DNA from: Lepeophtheirus salmonis
Taxonomy: Eukaryota; Arthropoda; Copepoda; Siphonostomatoida; Caligidae
NCBI RefSeq assembly: GCF_016086655.4
Contig: NC_052134.2
Coordinates: forward strand, 9,424,001-9,488,000
Direction of reading: 5' to 3'
DNA: 64,000 nucleotides
This document shows positions 1 through 11,593 of the stretch, in pieces (position 1 is the stretch's first letter; every line of letters begins with the position of its first letter). Made by a program: the position numbers and the translations under genes. The notes below the pieces were generated by a model. That model did not search any database and was not told where the DNA came from. It worked only from the letters and a program-made list of their open reading frames with translations.

Positions 1-299
1 CCGTTTTCCTCTACTTATCTCAAAAAAGTAATTTATTGGACCAAACGTGATTAAATATTTGAATATTTTATTATGACTCACTCTTTTTTTTATTATGTAT
101 TTTTTCTACTTAAATTGATTAAATACATTTCACAGTAATACCTCACATAAAGACAGTAATGATGCAGCTGTATTATGGTGGCTCTGTTTTTTCCGACTGA
201 AATGTTGTTGTATAAATTAACTCTAGTGAATTTTTGGTCATCATGACGGCAGCTGCTCTTGATATAAAGAAGATTAAATTTACAGAGGAGGAATGGCGT

Positions 300-696
300 T
301 GCGTCTTGACGATGATTTTTTGTCCACAACAACATTGATATTTCAAATCAGGATGTCTCAAATGAGGACTGGTGTCCCAATCTTGCATCTGGGAACAAGA
401 CTCAGCAGTTAGAATTAACTCAGACAGGTCGCTGAACGGGTTAAGTGATCACTGCTATTTTTTTATTAACAAAGAAATTTGTCTCGCATCATTCCAGATT
501 TTAATCTGATGGATTATTTGTGTCTGGGGCTACGGTCTAAAACAAATCGAACATACCATGCCATCAATGACTTTCTGATTGTCTCCATCAACAAAACAAG
601 GATCAACATACCTAGAAAGTATTTTGTCATCCCTGCTCCTCCTTCTGTGCCCGGGTTCAGGCTGTGGTTGATACTGGAGGGGGATACATCAAATGA
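300..696 (+). pseudogene. Mariner transposase C-terminal relic
   Basis: This is a decayed cut-and-paste transposase of the Tc1/mariner superfamily. The frame from about 479 carries IPDFNLMDYL, which is the third catalytic Asp block (SPDLNPLDY in the family), followed by SKTNRTYHAINDFLIVSIN. A frameshift near 650 then leads into VQAVVDTGGGYIK and a TGA at 694-696, the usual mariner C-terminus. DNA at 340-775 is collinear with 15860-16330, so the two are copies of one family. No start codon, first catalytic Asp or clear terminal repeats are visible. The overlapping minus-strand frames at 93-388 look like chance readings. Confidence 0.8.
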
Positions 697-831
697 GATT
701 TTTAATTATATGTCCATAGTTAATATCCGACAAAGAATTTGTCCTCAATAACAAAGACGCCATAATTAATAAAAATATTGATTTTATGTTTTTTTATGAA
801 TGATAGGTCCAATTATTAAACCCCTTATTTT

Positions 832-1170
832 GTCGGTTCTTATTTATTTGGTCTAGTCAAGTCTTAATATCGGTCCTAGGACTGTCTGTTCTTGGAGTTT
901 TTCCAAAAAATGACGATGGTGTATTAAGCCAAATATTATATATGTATACAAATCATTTCACATATCCTGCAAAAAAAGTTATGTTTCTTTTATAATGCAA
1001 TATTTAACGAATATATCATTTTTTTATTTAGTTATATAATTTATTATTTCATATCATGGAATAATTAAAAAAGAAAATGTACCCCCAAATGATGTCATGA
1101 GGATCAATTCTATTTTCTTTAAGGATGGACAAGTGTGACTAGACCGCACTTCTAAATAAGGATCGACGAC
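832..1170. repeat. AGTCC-rich foldback repeat, copy 1
   Basis: The left end at 832-875 (GTCGGTTCTTATTTATTTGG, then TCTAGTC) is matched by the reverse complement of the right end at 1122-1170 (GTCGATCCTTATTTAGAAGT, then GGTCTAGTC). The element is therefore an imperfect inverted repeat around an A/T-rich loop. A second element of the same design lies at 3101-3360. There is no coding content. It looks like a foldback or MITE-type element. Confidence 0.6.
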
Positions 1171-2439
1171 ACAACACTACTTGTAATATAGTTTGAAGAG
1201 ATAAGAACAAAATCGTTTTATATATCTAACGATTGTCAATCATAATTGACACCCGGTCATTCAGGTGCCAAAATGAACTATGCAAAAGATCATTCCTTTG
1301 ATTAACTTCTTCTCAAAATTTAAACAATACAAAGGATCATATGTACAATAATCTCTATTTTATTAAATTAATAAATTATTCACAAATGAAATAACAGAAA
1401 TATAATTTTATTTATAAAGAGAAGAATTTTTGTCTTCATTTTTCGACCCTATTTTTTATATCAGTCATTATTATCTTACCATTAAACAATTTTTTTAACA
1501 AGAATTTATTTTGTTTTGACAAGATTCCTTAAGTAGTAGAAGTATCTGCATTGTAAAAAAATAGATTTTGCACTCATCAGTCTTGATTTGTGAACATACA
1601 TTTATATACATGAAAGACTGTAAATTTAAGGGTAATACATTAAATGACTGCAAAACTTTTTTACACATGTAAAGTGTGGTTGTATATTTACAAATAAACA
1701 TTTATATGAAGGATTTACACTGATTTATTTAACTGAGAAAATAAGTGTGTAGATTAATAGAGTACAAATGTATTAAATATAAAATAACGCGATAAGGCAA
1801 AATGTTTATATAATTTATAATGCAATTTTTGTAGATTTAAAGATGAATTTAAAAAAGGTAGGGAAGACTGGGTACAAATGTAAAACTTTACGCTTTTAGA
1901 TGAATTACTAGGACTTAAACCTGTCAAAAATTACTAGTATTGTTAAGACTGGCTATAGTAATACAAAAAAAAATAGCATCCGAATAAAATTACATTCAAC
2001 CATGAAAATCAGGTTTTTCAATACTTCCAAGAGAAGTAGACAAAAATTATTCATTTTCTACACAATAATTTGATTTATATTATGTAATGTTGATTATGTG
2101 GTAATAAATAATTTATGATTGAAAAAAGGTTTTTTTTTTTGTGCATCTTATCCATTAAGCAATTGTCGCTTGTCTTCCCTACTTGTATGTTTCCATTTCT
2201 ATAAATATCTATTTTAAATATAAACTCAGATCTGATGGCCAAATAATCAAGTGTAAATGAGATTTCATAAAAAAAAGAAATTATTTCTCAGCTAAATTTG
2301 ATATTTGTACAACTTTTTTTCGTAAGAAATACTAAGGCTTTCAAAATAATTTATAATTATTTGCATTTAATGAAAAAGTTGAAATTTGCATCGGTGCTAC
2401 AAAATTCCGTTTTCTAGTAAATTTGGACTGTAAAAACCT

Positions 2440-2640
2440 GGTAAATAAAGTGTATGTTTTCTTTGCTGGCGTCCATTTTTGATGTGCGCTCAAACAATAC
2501 TGACTCAAACAATCGCAAAACAGTTTGAAAATATTTTATTACAAAATTTTACCTTTCTAACTGAAACAAATGCAATTATATTCCGCGTCACACACATTAC
2601 TTAAGCCAATTTATTGAAAGATATTTCTTTTTATTACACC
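2440..2640 (+). repeat. Interspersed repeat family B, copy 1
   Basis: The stretch starting CTTTGCTGGCGTCCATTTTT and running through CTCAAACAATCGCAAAACAG is collinear with 52785-52985, where the words are CTTTGCCGGTGTCCATCTTT and TCAAACAATCAGAAAACTG. Both continue into a shared segment ending in a version of ACTTAAGCCAATTTATTG. It is non-coding and its boundaries are uncertain. Confidence 0.55.
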
Positions 2641-3100
2641 TATTTTGATACACGAAGGTTTATCATACTCGTATATTTTTAAACCCACTTTTATGAAACT
2701 AAATACCATTGTTCTTTAATTTTGGTTGAAATTTACATGTATAATAAACCCTTTTATTCTTGATTTGAGGTAAAAAGGAGATTATTATTTCAATACATTT
2801 ATAATATATTCTGTAGTGAGTACAAATGGAATGAAATCATCATTTTCGGCAATGATTGAATATTGTCATTGTAGATAGATAACATACATAGTAAAGTCAA
2901 ACTTACATCAAGTGGTCTACCAAGGGAAACTGAAAAGTTTTCCTGTATTATAACAATTTTAAATCTAAATATAGTTGCACTTTGTGGTGACAGGCTTAAA
3001 ACACATATTTATTAGACCATGCTTAACTCTGAATGTAAGTTTGCATTTCAGTTTGGAAAAAAAGTTACTGTTACTTATAAAAAACTTACGATCAGTGTAT

Positions 3101-3360
3101 TATCAGTCCTTATTTATTGAATCCAGTCCAATCCATTCTTAGGTCCGTCTTACCAGTCCTTGGGATCGGTCCGTAAGACAGTTACTCCTTCGGACTATCA
3201 GTAATAGAACTAATTTAAAAAAAAAAGAAATAAAGTTGAGCAATTTCATCAAGGACCTAACTTATAATATTTTATGACTAATAAATTGAACTGAACAGGA
3301 CTAGACCAAGACTGAACTAGACAGGACTACAGTTTTCAGTCCTAAATAAGGACTTCAACA
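3101..3360. repeat. AGTCC-rich foldback repeat, copy 2
   Basis: The left arm has AGTCCTTATTTATTGAATCC with several CAGTCC/GGTCCG words. The right arm has the complementary GGACTAGACC, GACTGAACTAGACAGGACT and CCTAAATAAGGACTT. Reverse-complementing the right arm gives AGTCCTTATTTAGGACTG, which pairs with the left end. It has the same architecture as 832-1170. Confidence 0.6.
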
Positions 3361-3636
3361 ATACTATTTAGGATATAACAAAGCTTAAAAATTTAGTCAA
3401 AAACGAGACTGTTAGGTGTTAGAAAGATTTCCTTAGATACATAAAAACGTTTTCCTGTTTTTTTTTTAAATATCACAGACGGCGTTGCATTTTTCGACAT
3501 TACTAGTATCTAAAGCACTCACTAACACAAACAAACAAATGAGTGCTCCTAAAATGCAAAATACAGTAAATTTAAATTATGATAAACATAAGAGAACAAT
3601 CTCAAAAATAAACAGAAACAGTGTTTTTTGCACAGA

Positions 3637-3830
3637 TGCACACGCCTGCAATATTTATTAATAGAGCTACATTGTTATTTTTTAGATTAAAAATATGTAC
3701 AACATGATATATATATATATGTATGTCAAAGATCACTATAAACAGTATACACAATCGAACCTATATGCACACCCCTGCACAGTTGATTAATTCGACAAAA
3801 TTGTTATTTCTTGTATCCAAATATTTTGAT
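3637..3830 (+). repeat. Short direct duplication around an (AT)n tract
   Basis: Two related stretches lie about 130 bp apart. One is at 3637-3705 (GCACACGCCTGCA, then TTGTTATTTTTTAGATTAAA). The other is at 3764-3830 (GCACACCCCTGCACAG, then TTGTTATTTCTTGTATCCAA). An (AT)n run at 3705-3720 lies between them. This is an imperfect tandem duplication, and the 64-codon frame at 3723-3917 is probably incidental. Confidence 0.5.
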
Positions 3831-4898
3831 GAGATACATCAGACCCCACTATATACAGTGCACCCTGTGCCTTTTATTCATACAGCCAGACAAAGAAACT
3901 TTACATTATTATTATAGATAGTCACATATTCAGTATGACTATATGATACAAGTTTATTCGGAGAATTTCTATATTACTATCCTTGAAGAAATCCTTCAAA
4001 AGACTATAAACATTTGTGTATTTTTGTTGCATTATTTTAAAAAGCCTTTTTGATAAATTTATAGTATTAATCTTGTACATACATGTATTTACTTTCATTT
4101 TTAGTATACTTGGATATAATGAAAGACTATTAATATATTATATTCATAAAGTTATTTCCATTAAATGTTATTTCACGGTCTAGATAAATTGCAACGATTT
4201 TTTCTTTAAAAGCACTGGTTCGTAATACCTCATAAGGATTTACAGAAAATATTTCATGTTGTTTATTCATTGAACCTTAATAATCTTTCCTTTTCCTCGT
4301 ATAAAACTAAATGATAGCTGCATAAGAATTTCATGACTAATGCTCTGTTAAATTTATTTACTTGATTTATTTCAATTGAATTTGCATATGCATTTCAACA
4401 AGTTGATGAAATTGTTTTGATATACTCGTAATTAAGCTTTAGTTGACTTTTTTAATTGAAATAATGTAACAATTATTTTATCAGATTCGCGATCTCATGA
4501 GAGGGCCATACACAGCCAATCTTTCCCCTCTTCTCCAAACAAATATATAATCTATTTATAAATGTAGAAGGCCCTTGGACAGTTAATGGACCTGCGAAAA
4601 TCAACCGAGTATAATACATTATGTATTTAATTATTGTACTCAATCAACTTTGACAAATTTTCTTGGGGAAATTAAACTAAAATTGATTTCGAAGAAAAAA
4701 AGTATATATATTTTTTTTTTGATATATTTATATTGATATAAGACAAACATACTTAATATTTATTTATCCTTATATAAACAATGAAATATCAAATTGATAA
4801 CCTAGGCCTCTCCATCATGATGCCGAAGCCCAAGTAGGTATTCTTCACAAATTCCTCCAATATGACACTCCACTCCTTCTCTACAACAGCCTTTAAAG

Positions 4899-5601
4899 TA
4901 GGGATTCTCAACCTTTTATAGTTATGTACTACTTGTAAAATATTTTTTAAACCCATGTACCCCCTTACAAGCCTAAATAATTTGTAGCTTCAGTGACAAG
5001 GGGTATCCGAAAGATTATATTTTGGAGAGGGCTTGGTTTATATAATTTTTTTTAAATACAAATATTATTCCAAAAATAAAAAATTTTGGAAAAAAAAAAT
5101 TAAAACAAAAGATATTCTAAAAAAATTAAATTTTTTGAAAAATTTTTCAAAATCCTTAGATATTCACAAAAAAAGTAAATTTTTTTGAAAAATATTTAAA
5201 AAATCTATATTTATTCTCAAAAAGTTAGTTTTTTTGCAAGAAAAATAAAAATTTGACAAAAAATGTAACTTTTCTCCAAAAATTTCAATTATTAAACTTT
5301 TTGGAAGAAAAATTCAAATATTATATTTTTTGTAGAAAAAATTAAAAATCCATAGCTATTCACAGAAAGTTAAATTTAGTTTCAAAGAAAAAAAATTTTG
5401 AAATAAAATTCTGTATTAAATATTCAAGTAAAGAACAAAAATTCTTAATTTGGGGAGGGGGGAACAGCCCCTTCTGCCCACCCCTTGGGATGCTCCTGAG
5501 TTATGTACCACACATAAATATTCTTTCAAAATCTCAAGTACCCCCTGGAGTACCTTCAAGTACTTCAAGGGGTGCGCGTACCCCCCATTTGAAAACCATT
5601 G
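4899..5601. mobile_element. Non-autonomous hAT-type element nested in mariner
   Basis: The left end TAGGGATTCTCAACC (4899) and the reverse complement of the right end CAATGGTTTTCAAAT (5601) match the hAT terminal style CAGTGGTTCTCAA. The flanks are CTTTAAAG (4891-4898) and CTTTAGAG (5602-5609), a 7/8 match to an 8-bp target duplication, the length hAT elements make. No transposase frame is present. The interior is an A/T-rich tandem array (5040-5450) followed by a C-rich stretch with repeated GTACC words near both ends. The overlapping frames at 5450-5704 are chance readings. Confidence 0.75.
5040..5450. repeat. A/T-rich tandem array inside the hAT-type element
   Basis: Units of about 50 bp repeat with the pattern AAAATCC, then ATATTCACAAAAA, then GTTAAATTTTTTG. 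Related arrays occur at 35935-36350 (same strand) and 32230-32640 (opposite strand), so this sequence is an interspersed module and not simple slippage at one site. Confidence 0.6.
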
Positions 5602-6411
5602 CTTTAGAGCATTTATACGAGAAGTGCCACAAAACTTCCTATCGATGGTGCACCAGGTCCCATCGTGGGAGGATTGCTGTCTGGTGATAGGAAGACCACA
5701 CTGAAGAGAGCCAACATGATCTTTACAGCACTTTTAATTTTTTATATCTGTTTTGGTCTCTGAATTATCTTGTTGTCGTATAGAGCTTTTTAATCTTGGT
5801 AATGAGACCGATGGAGTGGGGAATGATGTAGAAGATCTCCCCATAACACGATTTCTTTTAACTTCCTTCTCGGTTGTCCTTATTCCGTCAAAAACATTTG
5901 TTTTTATTGTTTTTAAGGCTGGTATCATGGGAAAAGTCAATTAAATAAAATAATGAGTTATTGATACATTTACAAAGTTCCAAACTACGAACTAAAATAA
6001 AGTCTATGTAGATTGAAACAGTGGCTGATAAATGTTGTGTTAAATTTGCCATGTTTAAAAGCACTACAACTCTGGGTAATTCAAATAATCTTCATTATGA
6101 GTTCTTCAATCACATTTGGATTAAATAGGGTATATTATATCAAGAAGTATTTGGAATCCCAATCATCTTAAAGGCTATAAACTTTGATGTATTAAACAAT
6201 ATATTTTTCAATTAGGCAATAAAAAGGAAATGAAAAATATTAAATAATTATAACAATAGGCACAGTGATTTTTTCATAATCAAACATGGAAAGGTAAAAG
6301 TAGTAATAAAATTATAAAAAAAACGTTGTGTTCTTTAAAAAAACTATCGGATTGAGACTGCCAATATCTGGAACTAGCGTTTTTGTTACTAAATCATAGC
6401 AAGTCTATATA

Positions 6412-7089
6412 CAGGACTCAAAAATGAAATCCACAGCCTCTTTGGGCCACCCTGGAACCATATCGTCGTCATATGAAAGAAATATCCCTTGTTAAATACA
6501 TACAAACCACATTCATTCAGTCTAATTTCGTCAAAATGGAAGAGTTATACTAGGAGCTGACGGAGATTCAGTTAAATCAAAGGACAGGAGATTCACCGTA
6601 GTGATGTGTCAACTTGCATGTGATGGAGCAGACTCTAATCTCCTTGATCACAAAGGGAAGCCATCAGGGCTCTCCATGATCCCATGTGTCCAACAAGTCC
6701 CATGCCTAGCTTGAGAAGAACTGCTACTACATTTTCCCAAGAACCAGTTGCCCCACCAGCCCCGATATTAATCCTTTGGATTTTTTTGTCTGCCGCTACC
6801 TTAAGGTACACAATAATAGACGTCCCGAAACAACTAATGTAATTTTGGCAGTTGACGTCAAGGAGCACTTCGCATCTATGCCGAGGAACCTCATAATTAT
6901 GGCGTGATCCTGCTTCAGAGGCTGTAAAGAAGTCGTTGGCTCGATGGCTGAGTGCAGTTTTATTGAGTAGGTACACATGACCTGTAATGACTGTATTTAT
7001 TTTTTGAAATAAAAATATTAAAAATTACGGATTTTATTCTGACTTTTTTTTAATACAAGAAAGGCCGCAGATTTTTCGTTCTAGCTCTG
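6412..7089 (+). mobile_element. Mariner deletion derivative with TIRs and TA flanks
   Basis: The left end CAGGACTCAAAAATGAAATC pairs with the reverse complement of the right end CAGAGCTAGAACGAAAAATC, both leading into CCACAGCCT / TGCGGCCTTT. TA lies on both sides (6410-6411, 7090-7091). The length is 678 bp against about 1.3 kb for a complete mariner, so the middle is deleted. The coding part is at 6650-6970. AATAAA-like polyadenylation words follow it. Confidence 0.85.
6650..6970 (+). pseudogene. Transposase remnant of the 6.4-kb mariner
   Basis: One frame reads SPxSHVSNKSHAxLEKNC, YYIFPRTSCPTSPDINPLDF, FVCRYLKVHNNRRPETTN, then KEHFASMPRNLIIMA and a C-terminus GSMAECSFIE ending in TAG at 6968-6970. 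This spans the region just after the second catalytic Asp through the third (SPDINPLD) to the natural end. In-frame stops interrupt it after the GSP, SHA and IIMA words. The first catalytic block is absent. The two minus-strand frames over the same DNA (6635-6978) are shadows. Confidence 0.85.
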
Positions 7090-7091
7090 TA

Positions 7092-8150
7092 TAGAGCCAG
7101 TTTGAGAAACAAAGTGTCTCATTTAGGATTCATCATTAAGAATTTAATATGTTATCTTAGACTCGAAAATATTTTATTGAGATCCAAAAACCATTTATAA
7201 CCAAAACTAAGAAAACTTCTACCTTACTTGTTATTATTTTTTTTTTTTTTTGCTTAATTATTTTAGCAGATAAAAAAACTTCATTGGATTAAAATAAATA
7301 TAATAAGATAAAAATGAGTTTTGGAAAAAAATATTTGTTTCTTCGAAAAAAATTGATACAGTAAAAATATGAAAAAAAATAGTATTGCTGTACATTTGCA
7401 AAATAAAAAAAAAGGCTAATAAATTTTTAACTATCTACAAAACATTATAATACAAAAGAAAATCATAAAATAACTTTTAAGCACCATAATGACTAGATTA
7501 TAAAAGTTTGGCTCTTGAATTTATTAGACCAACACTCTATTGTGACATTGAATATACTTATTTCTCTTTTAGCGAGGGTACTGATACATTCTCATACTAA
7601 TAACGTTAAACACTTGCCTACATAGTCGTTGCAGAAGTTAAAAAAGTTAGAGTTGGACATATTTTTGTTTAATATTATATTCAATAGACGTTTTCTGGTA
7701 AGCGTCATATTTACTACAAAAGCATTAAAAGGTTAATTTATTAAATTTAACTTCGAATAGAAAAATTATAGTCACGATTAAATGTCGCCCGTCGGCTTTG
7801 TGGCTTGTACTGGTATTTCAAAGTTTTTTTAATATCAATTCTATCAAATTATAAGATACTTCAATTTTCTCAAATGAAATCATATTTTCCATACATATAT
7901 AAAAATTTTAAAGATGTTGTGTTGAGTGTTTTGAAATGAAATGTAAGGGGGGTTTGGGATTGTAATGGGATATTCCTATTCAAAAAATTTTAATAATACT
8001 ATTACATAAATCTCCGTTCTTACCTTGAATTAGACAAGAATATCTAATGAAAATTAAATGAATGAAGAAAAAAAATTTGATCATGCCAAAAAAGAACATT
8101 CTTTATTAAACAAAACTTAAACTTTAATAGTAATAACTGTAAATAATAGA
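7092..8150. other. A/T-rich DNA, nothing recognised
   Basis: This stretch holds poly-A and poly-T runs (for example around 7230-7250) and no frame, inverted repeat or repeat family that I could identify. Confidence 0.5.
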
Positions 8151-8159
8151 TTATATTAT

Positions 8160-8696
8160 TAATTTTATTAATACAAATTTATGTGTGTTTGTTTGTGGAT
8201 GTGCCTAGGCATTACAGCTGAATCAATTAATGGATTAAGTTGAAATGTTTCATATAAGTTTCAAAGGATCAACAGATGATTCTGGTAACAATTTTTGGAA
8301 CTATAAGTTTGGAACTGCGGTCTTAAAATAGGATTTTTCTAAAACTAATTTTTTGACTTTCAAAATGATACTTCATATAAAACAAAAAAATTAAGATCGT
8401 TAATTTTAAAAATGATTATGGGTGCATGTTGATTATGTTGGTAATTATTAGGTTTAGAGAATTAAAAAAAGATTAAAGAATAATACAAAGGATTTTGACA
8501 ACATTATCAAAGTTAAGGGAAAAAAGTTAAAAGTTTTTCTTGTCTAAACCTAATAATTCTAATAAAACCAAGAAGTAGCGATAATAATTAATAAAATTTT
8601 ATGGTTTTTATTTCCTGTTTAATGTTATGCAGAAGAGGTTATTATTATTTTTTATGTCTTCATTTTCAGGGCAACGCCGGGTACACATACTCTAGT
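8160..8696 (+). mobile_element. Helitron-like non-autonomous element (tentative)
   Basis: It opens with TGTGTGTTTGTTTGTGGATG and a segment about a gene-free AATCAATTAATGGATTAAG, a style common at the start of Helitron-like repeats in arthropods. It closes with GGGCAACGCCGGGTACACAT, then ACTCTAGTT: a short GC hairpin followed by CTAG, as Helitron 3' ends require. There is no Rep/helicase coding. A related but weaker end lies at 18035-18056. Exact boundaries are uncertain. Confidence 0.45.
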
Positions 8697-8699
8697 TAA

Positions 8700-11590
8700 T
8701 GTTAAATATTAATCGTTATATATTCAGTTGGATTTGAATGTGGTCTGGTACAAAACTATTTACAGAGTGGTGAAACAAAGATCAAGTAGTCAAGGGTCAT
8801 TCCATGAAAAATCAACCAAATAAAAAATAATGTAACCCAACCCACACAAATTTTGATAATTTTTGGCACACAAGCTTAAATTTATGATTAGATTATGTGT
8901 GCTAAATTTCAATGCATAATTTTTAGCCTTTCATAAAATATAAATATTCGTCCCAGTCCCTTTTGGGCCAAAATTTTCAGAATTGTTTTAGTCTTTTATC
9001 ACTGGAGGCTACTGTTTCTTGTAGTCTTATTATCCAAATGAACTCACCTCTTGAAATTTGGGAATGGACTATTTTAAAGTGTAATGATTCCAAAAATGAA
9101 GTAAAAAGTAAAATATTCAAATATCTTCTTATTTCAACTTTGGTTTTCAAAAAAATCTGAAAGACACAGACAAGTACTTGATCACAAATAAAAAAATTAC
9201 CAAAACATATAAAAATGAAACACTAACAAATGTATATAGGGATATTACTTTGCCAAAAATCCGGTAGGCCTTTTTTAATTATAGATCTCAGAGTGGGATC
9301 TCAAAATTAGGTAACTTTTCTGCTGAAACTTCACGTCAATATAAATACGTGTTTATATCATAAAAATTAATTTATGGTACGAATAGACATACAAAAGAAA
9401 ACTGAACTACAGTAATTCATAATATTGACTAGAAATTAACAAATTTAACATAATACTAGCACAAACACGGTATTTTAAGGATAGGCAATGAAAAATAGCT
9501 TATTTATGTTAAAATTATAAATTAAAACGGTTTACTATAAACTATTATTATATAATAGATAAATTTATAATATAAAACCTCTTTGTATACAGCATTTGTT
9601 TGTTATTTGTACATTTAATATAAATATAATCAAACCTGCATCCCGTTTTGATACTCTTGAAAATGTAAAATATAATTAATTGAACATGTGAAAATACTGA
9701 TTTTGGTAATTATAGAGCAATTTTTCAAATGTTTTACTCTTTGATTTACTTATTGTCATTACCATGACTAACTTGACATGTTCCTTTTTCAACTATAAAT
9801 ATAATGAAGAAAGAAAATACATACTAAGATGAGCTCACTCATCTTCTTCCTAATTCCCTTTTTTAAGTCGTATTTAATACACGTTCTTCCTTTTTCTGTG
9901 ACCATGTGTGACAAATATCACACACAAGTAAATTATTTTAATTATATAGGATGAGTAGGCTATACCTTTTAAATAACCATTATTTGCTTATAATGCTGTA
10001 CATATTTTTAAAATAATTAAAATTGACGTCATATTGATGGAATTTCGCAAGTGCTTTGCTTTTAGCATTGAGTGTGTATACAGGGTACACTATACATAGT
10101 TATCCCTGATGTATATCATATACATATTCTTGATCTAAGAAATAACAAAGTAGTCAAACTAATTAAATCTATGCTAAGGTTAACCAAGAAGCTCATCAGT
10201 TTCAACAAGTCCTATTTTTTTTTTCTCAGACTATTATTTTTATTTTTTCATTCTGGAGGAGAGAACATCTCTGATCTATGTATTGAATAACTAGGCATGA
10301 GTGTACTCATGAAAAATGGAAAGTAATACTGAGGATTCTGGAGGAGCTATTTTCCATACTATTCTGGAATTGTTTGTCTGTTAGACGACACCCAATAACT
10401 CCGAATCAGTAGGCGCGTTTTAACAATTTGTTTTATATATTTGATTTGGCATAATGTAATGGCCTCCCTTGTCAATATTTTTATTTATTTACTGCGATCA
10501 CTTTTTGAAATACCATATATGATTTTTCATAAAATATCATAAAAGGAAATGTAAAGTGGGCTTTCCCACTCTCCCTCCCACATATTTTTTCTCTCAGGAT
10601 AAAAGAAAAAGTATTGAAAAATGAGCTGTTATATCCTGTCAATTACGCAATCTCTTAGCCAATACATTGAACCTCATTTACAATAAAACGTATTTGCTTA
10701 TTTTTCACAGAAAAAAAAAGCAATGGTGTTCTGATTCAGAGCTAAATGAAATGTTTCCTGTAATCAATTTGATTACACCTGGTAAAATTACATATACATT
10801 TCCAAAATATGACATTTTATAAACATAACTATATGATCTTAATGTGGAATATACTACTAATAATAAAAAACAATCTTACATAGAAATCGAGAAAATGATA
10901 ATTTTTCAATTTATTTTGTCACTTAACATTTCCTACAAATTCAATTCTGAATCCTTTCCTAAGGGTTTTAAAGACCCCGTCATAAAAAATCATATTATGA
11001 CCATTTTGAAATTATTTTTATATTACAAGATATTATAGTTGATATACAAAAGGGTTAAAAAAACAATTTTGACCAAAATTTAATTTTTTCAAATTAAAAT
11101 TGGCGTAAAAGTCAAAAGAATTCCCTACATCAGTTTTTTTTGTTTTGTGTGGGTAAAAATAATTAAGCCAAAAACGAGAGAGTGTAATTTGTAGGATTTG
11201 AAGAGTTCGATCATTTTTGAAACTTTATATCTCATTTATTCTTCAAATGAAAAGTTTTTTAAACATATTGTACTGAGCACCAAATGTTTTATGGTGTTGA
11301 TTGTAAAATTGAAGTTTTTTTTTTGGGTGAGCTTAAATATATTTGATATATATTAGAGTAATTAGTATAAAAAAAATAAAAACAAACTTCAATGAACCCA
11401 AGAATAATTTGTGAATGAAGAATAATTATTCATGTAGAGAGAGGTTTTGTGATTATGACATTCTATGTGTATGTTCTTTTTAATAAGCCCTAGAAATATT
11501 TATACAAGTATAACTTTATTTAAAGAAATGAAGACAAACAAATAATTTATATTAAAGGAAAAATTTAGAAAGCGTGGGTGTAAGAAAATA
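8700..11590. other. A/T-rich DNA, nothing recognised
   Basis: Short frames occur at 8963-9160, 10072-10290 and 10844-11038, but their composition is A/T-driven and they match no family I know. A lone mariner-terminus-like word, TACAGGGTAC, at 10079 has no partner. A run of plain A/T-rich sequence fills the rest. Confidence 0.45.
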
Positions 11591-11593
11591 CAA

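Larger units (their letters stand above)
4795..5720 (-). pseudogene. Mariner transposase relic interrupted by a hAT-type element
   Basis: Joining 5610-5720 to 4795-4898 on the minus strand recovers a mariner C-terminal half. It shows LSPDSNPP (third catalytic block), then after a frameshift WCTIDRKFCGTSRIN, ALKAVVEKEWSVILEEF and VKNTYLGFGIMMERPR. The interruption falls exactly inside the ALKA codons, where the hAT-type insertion at 4899-5601 and its 8-bp target duplication sit. The mariner copy was therefore present before the hAT-type insertion. The N-terminal half is missing or unrecognisable; the minus frame at 5734-5940 continues upstream but I cannot align it with a transposase. Confidence 0.7.

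Noticed and set aside
3514..3547. Perfect 8-bp hairpin AGCACTCA / TGAGTGCT as a terminator or regulatory site
   Set aside because: Short hairpins of this size are expected by chance in 64 kb and no gene is adjacent.
10079..10290. A mariner element starting at TACAGGGTAC with the 72-codon frame
   Set aside because: No inverted partner terminus and no transposase blocks.
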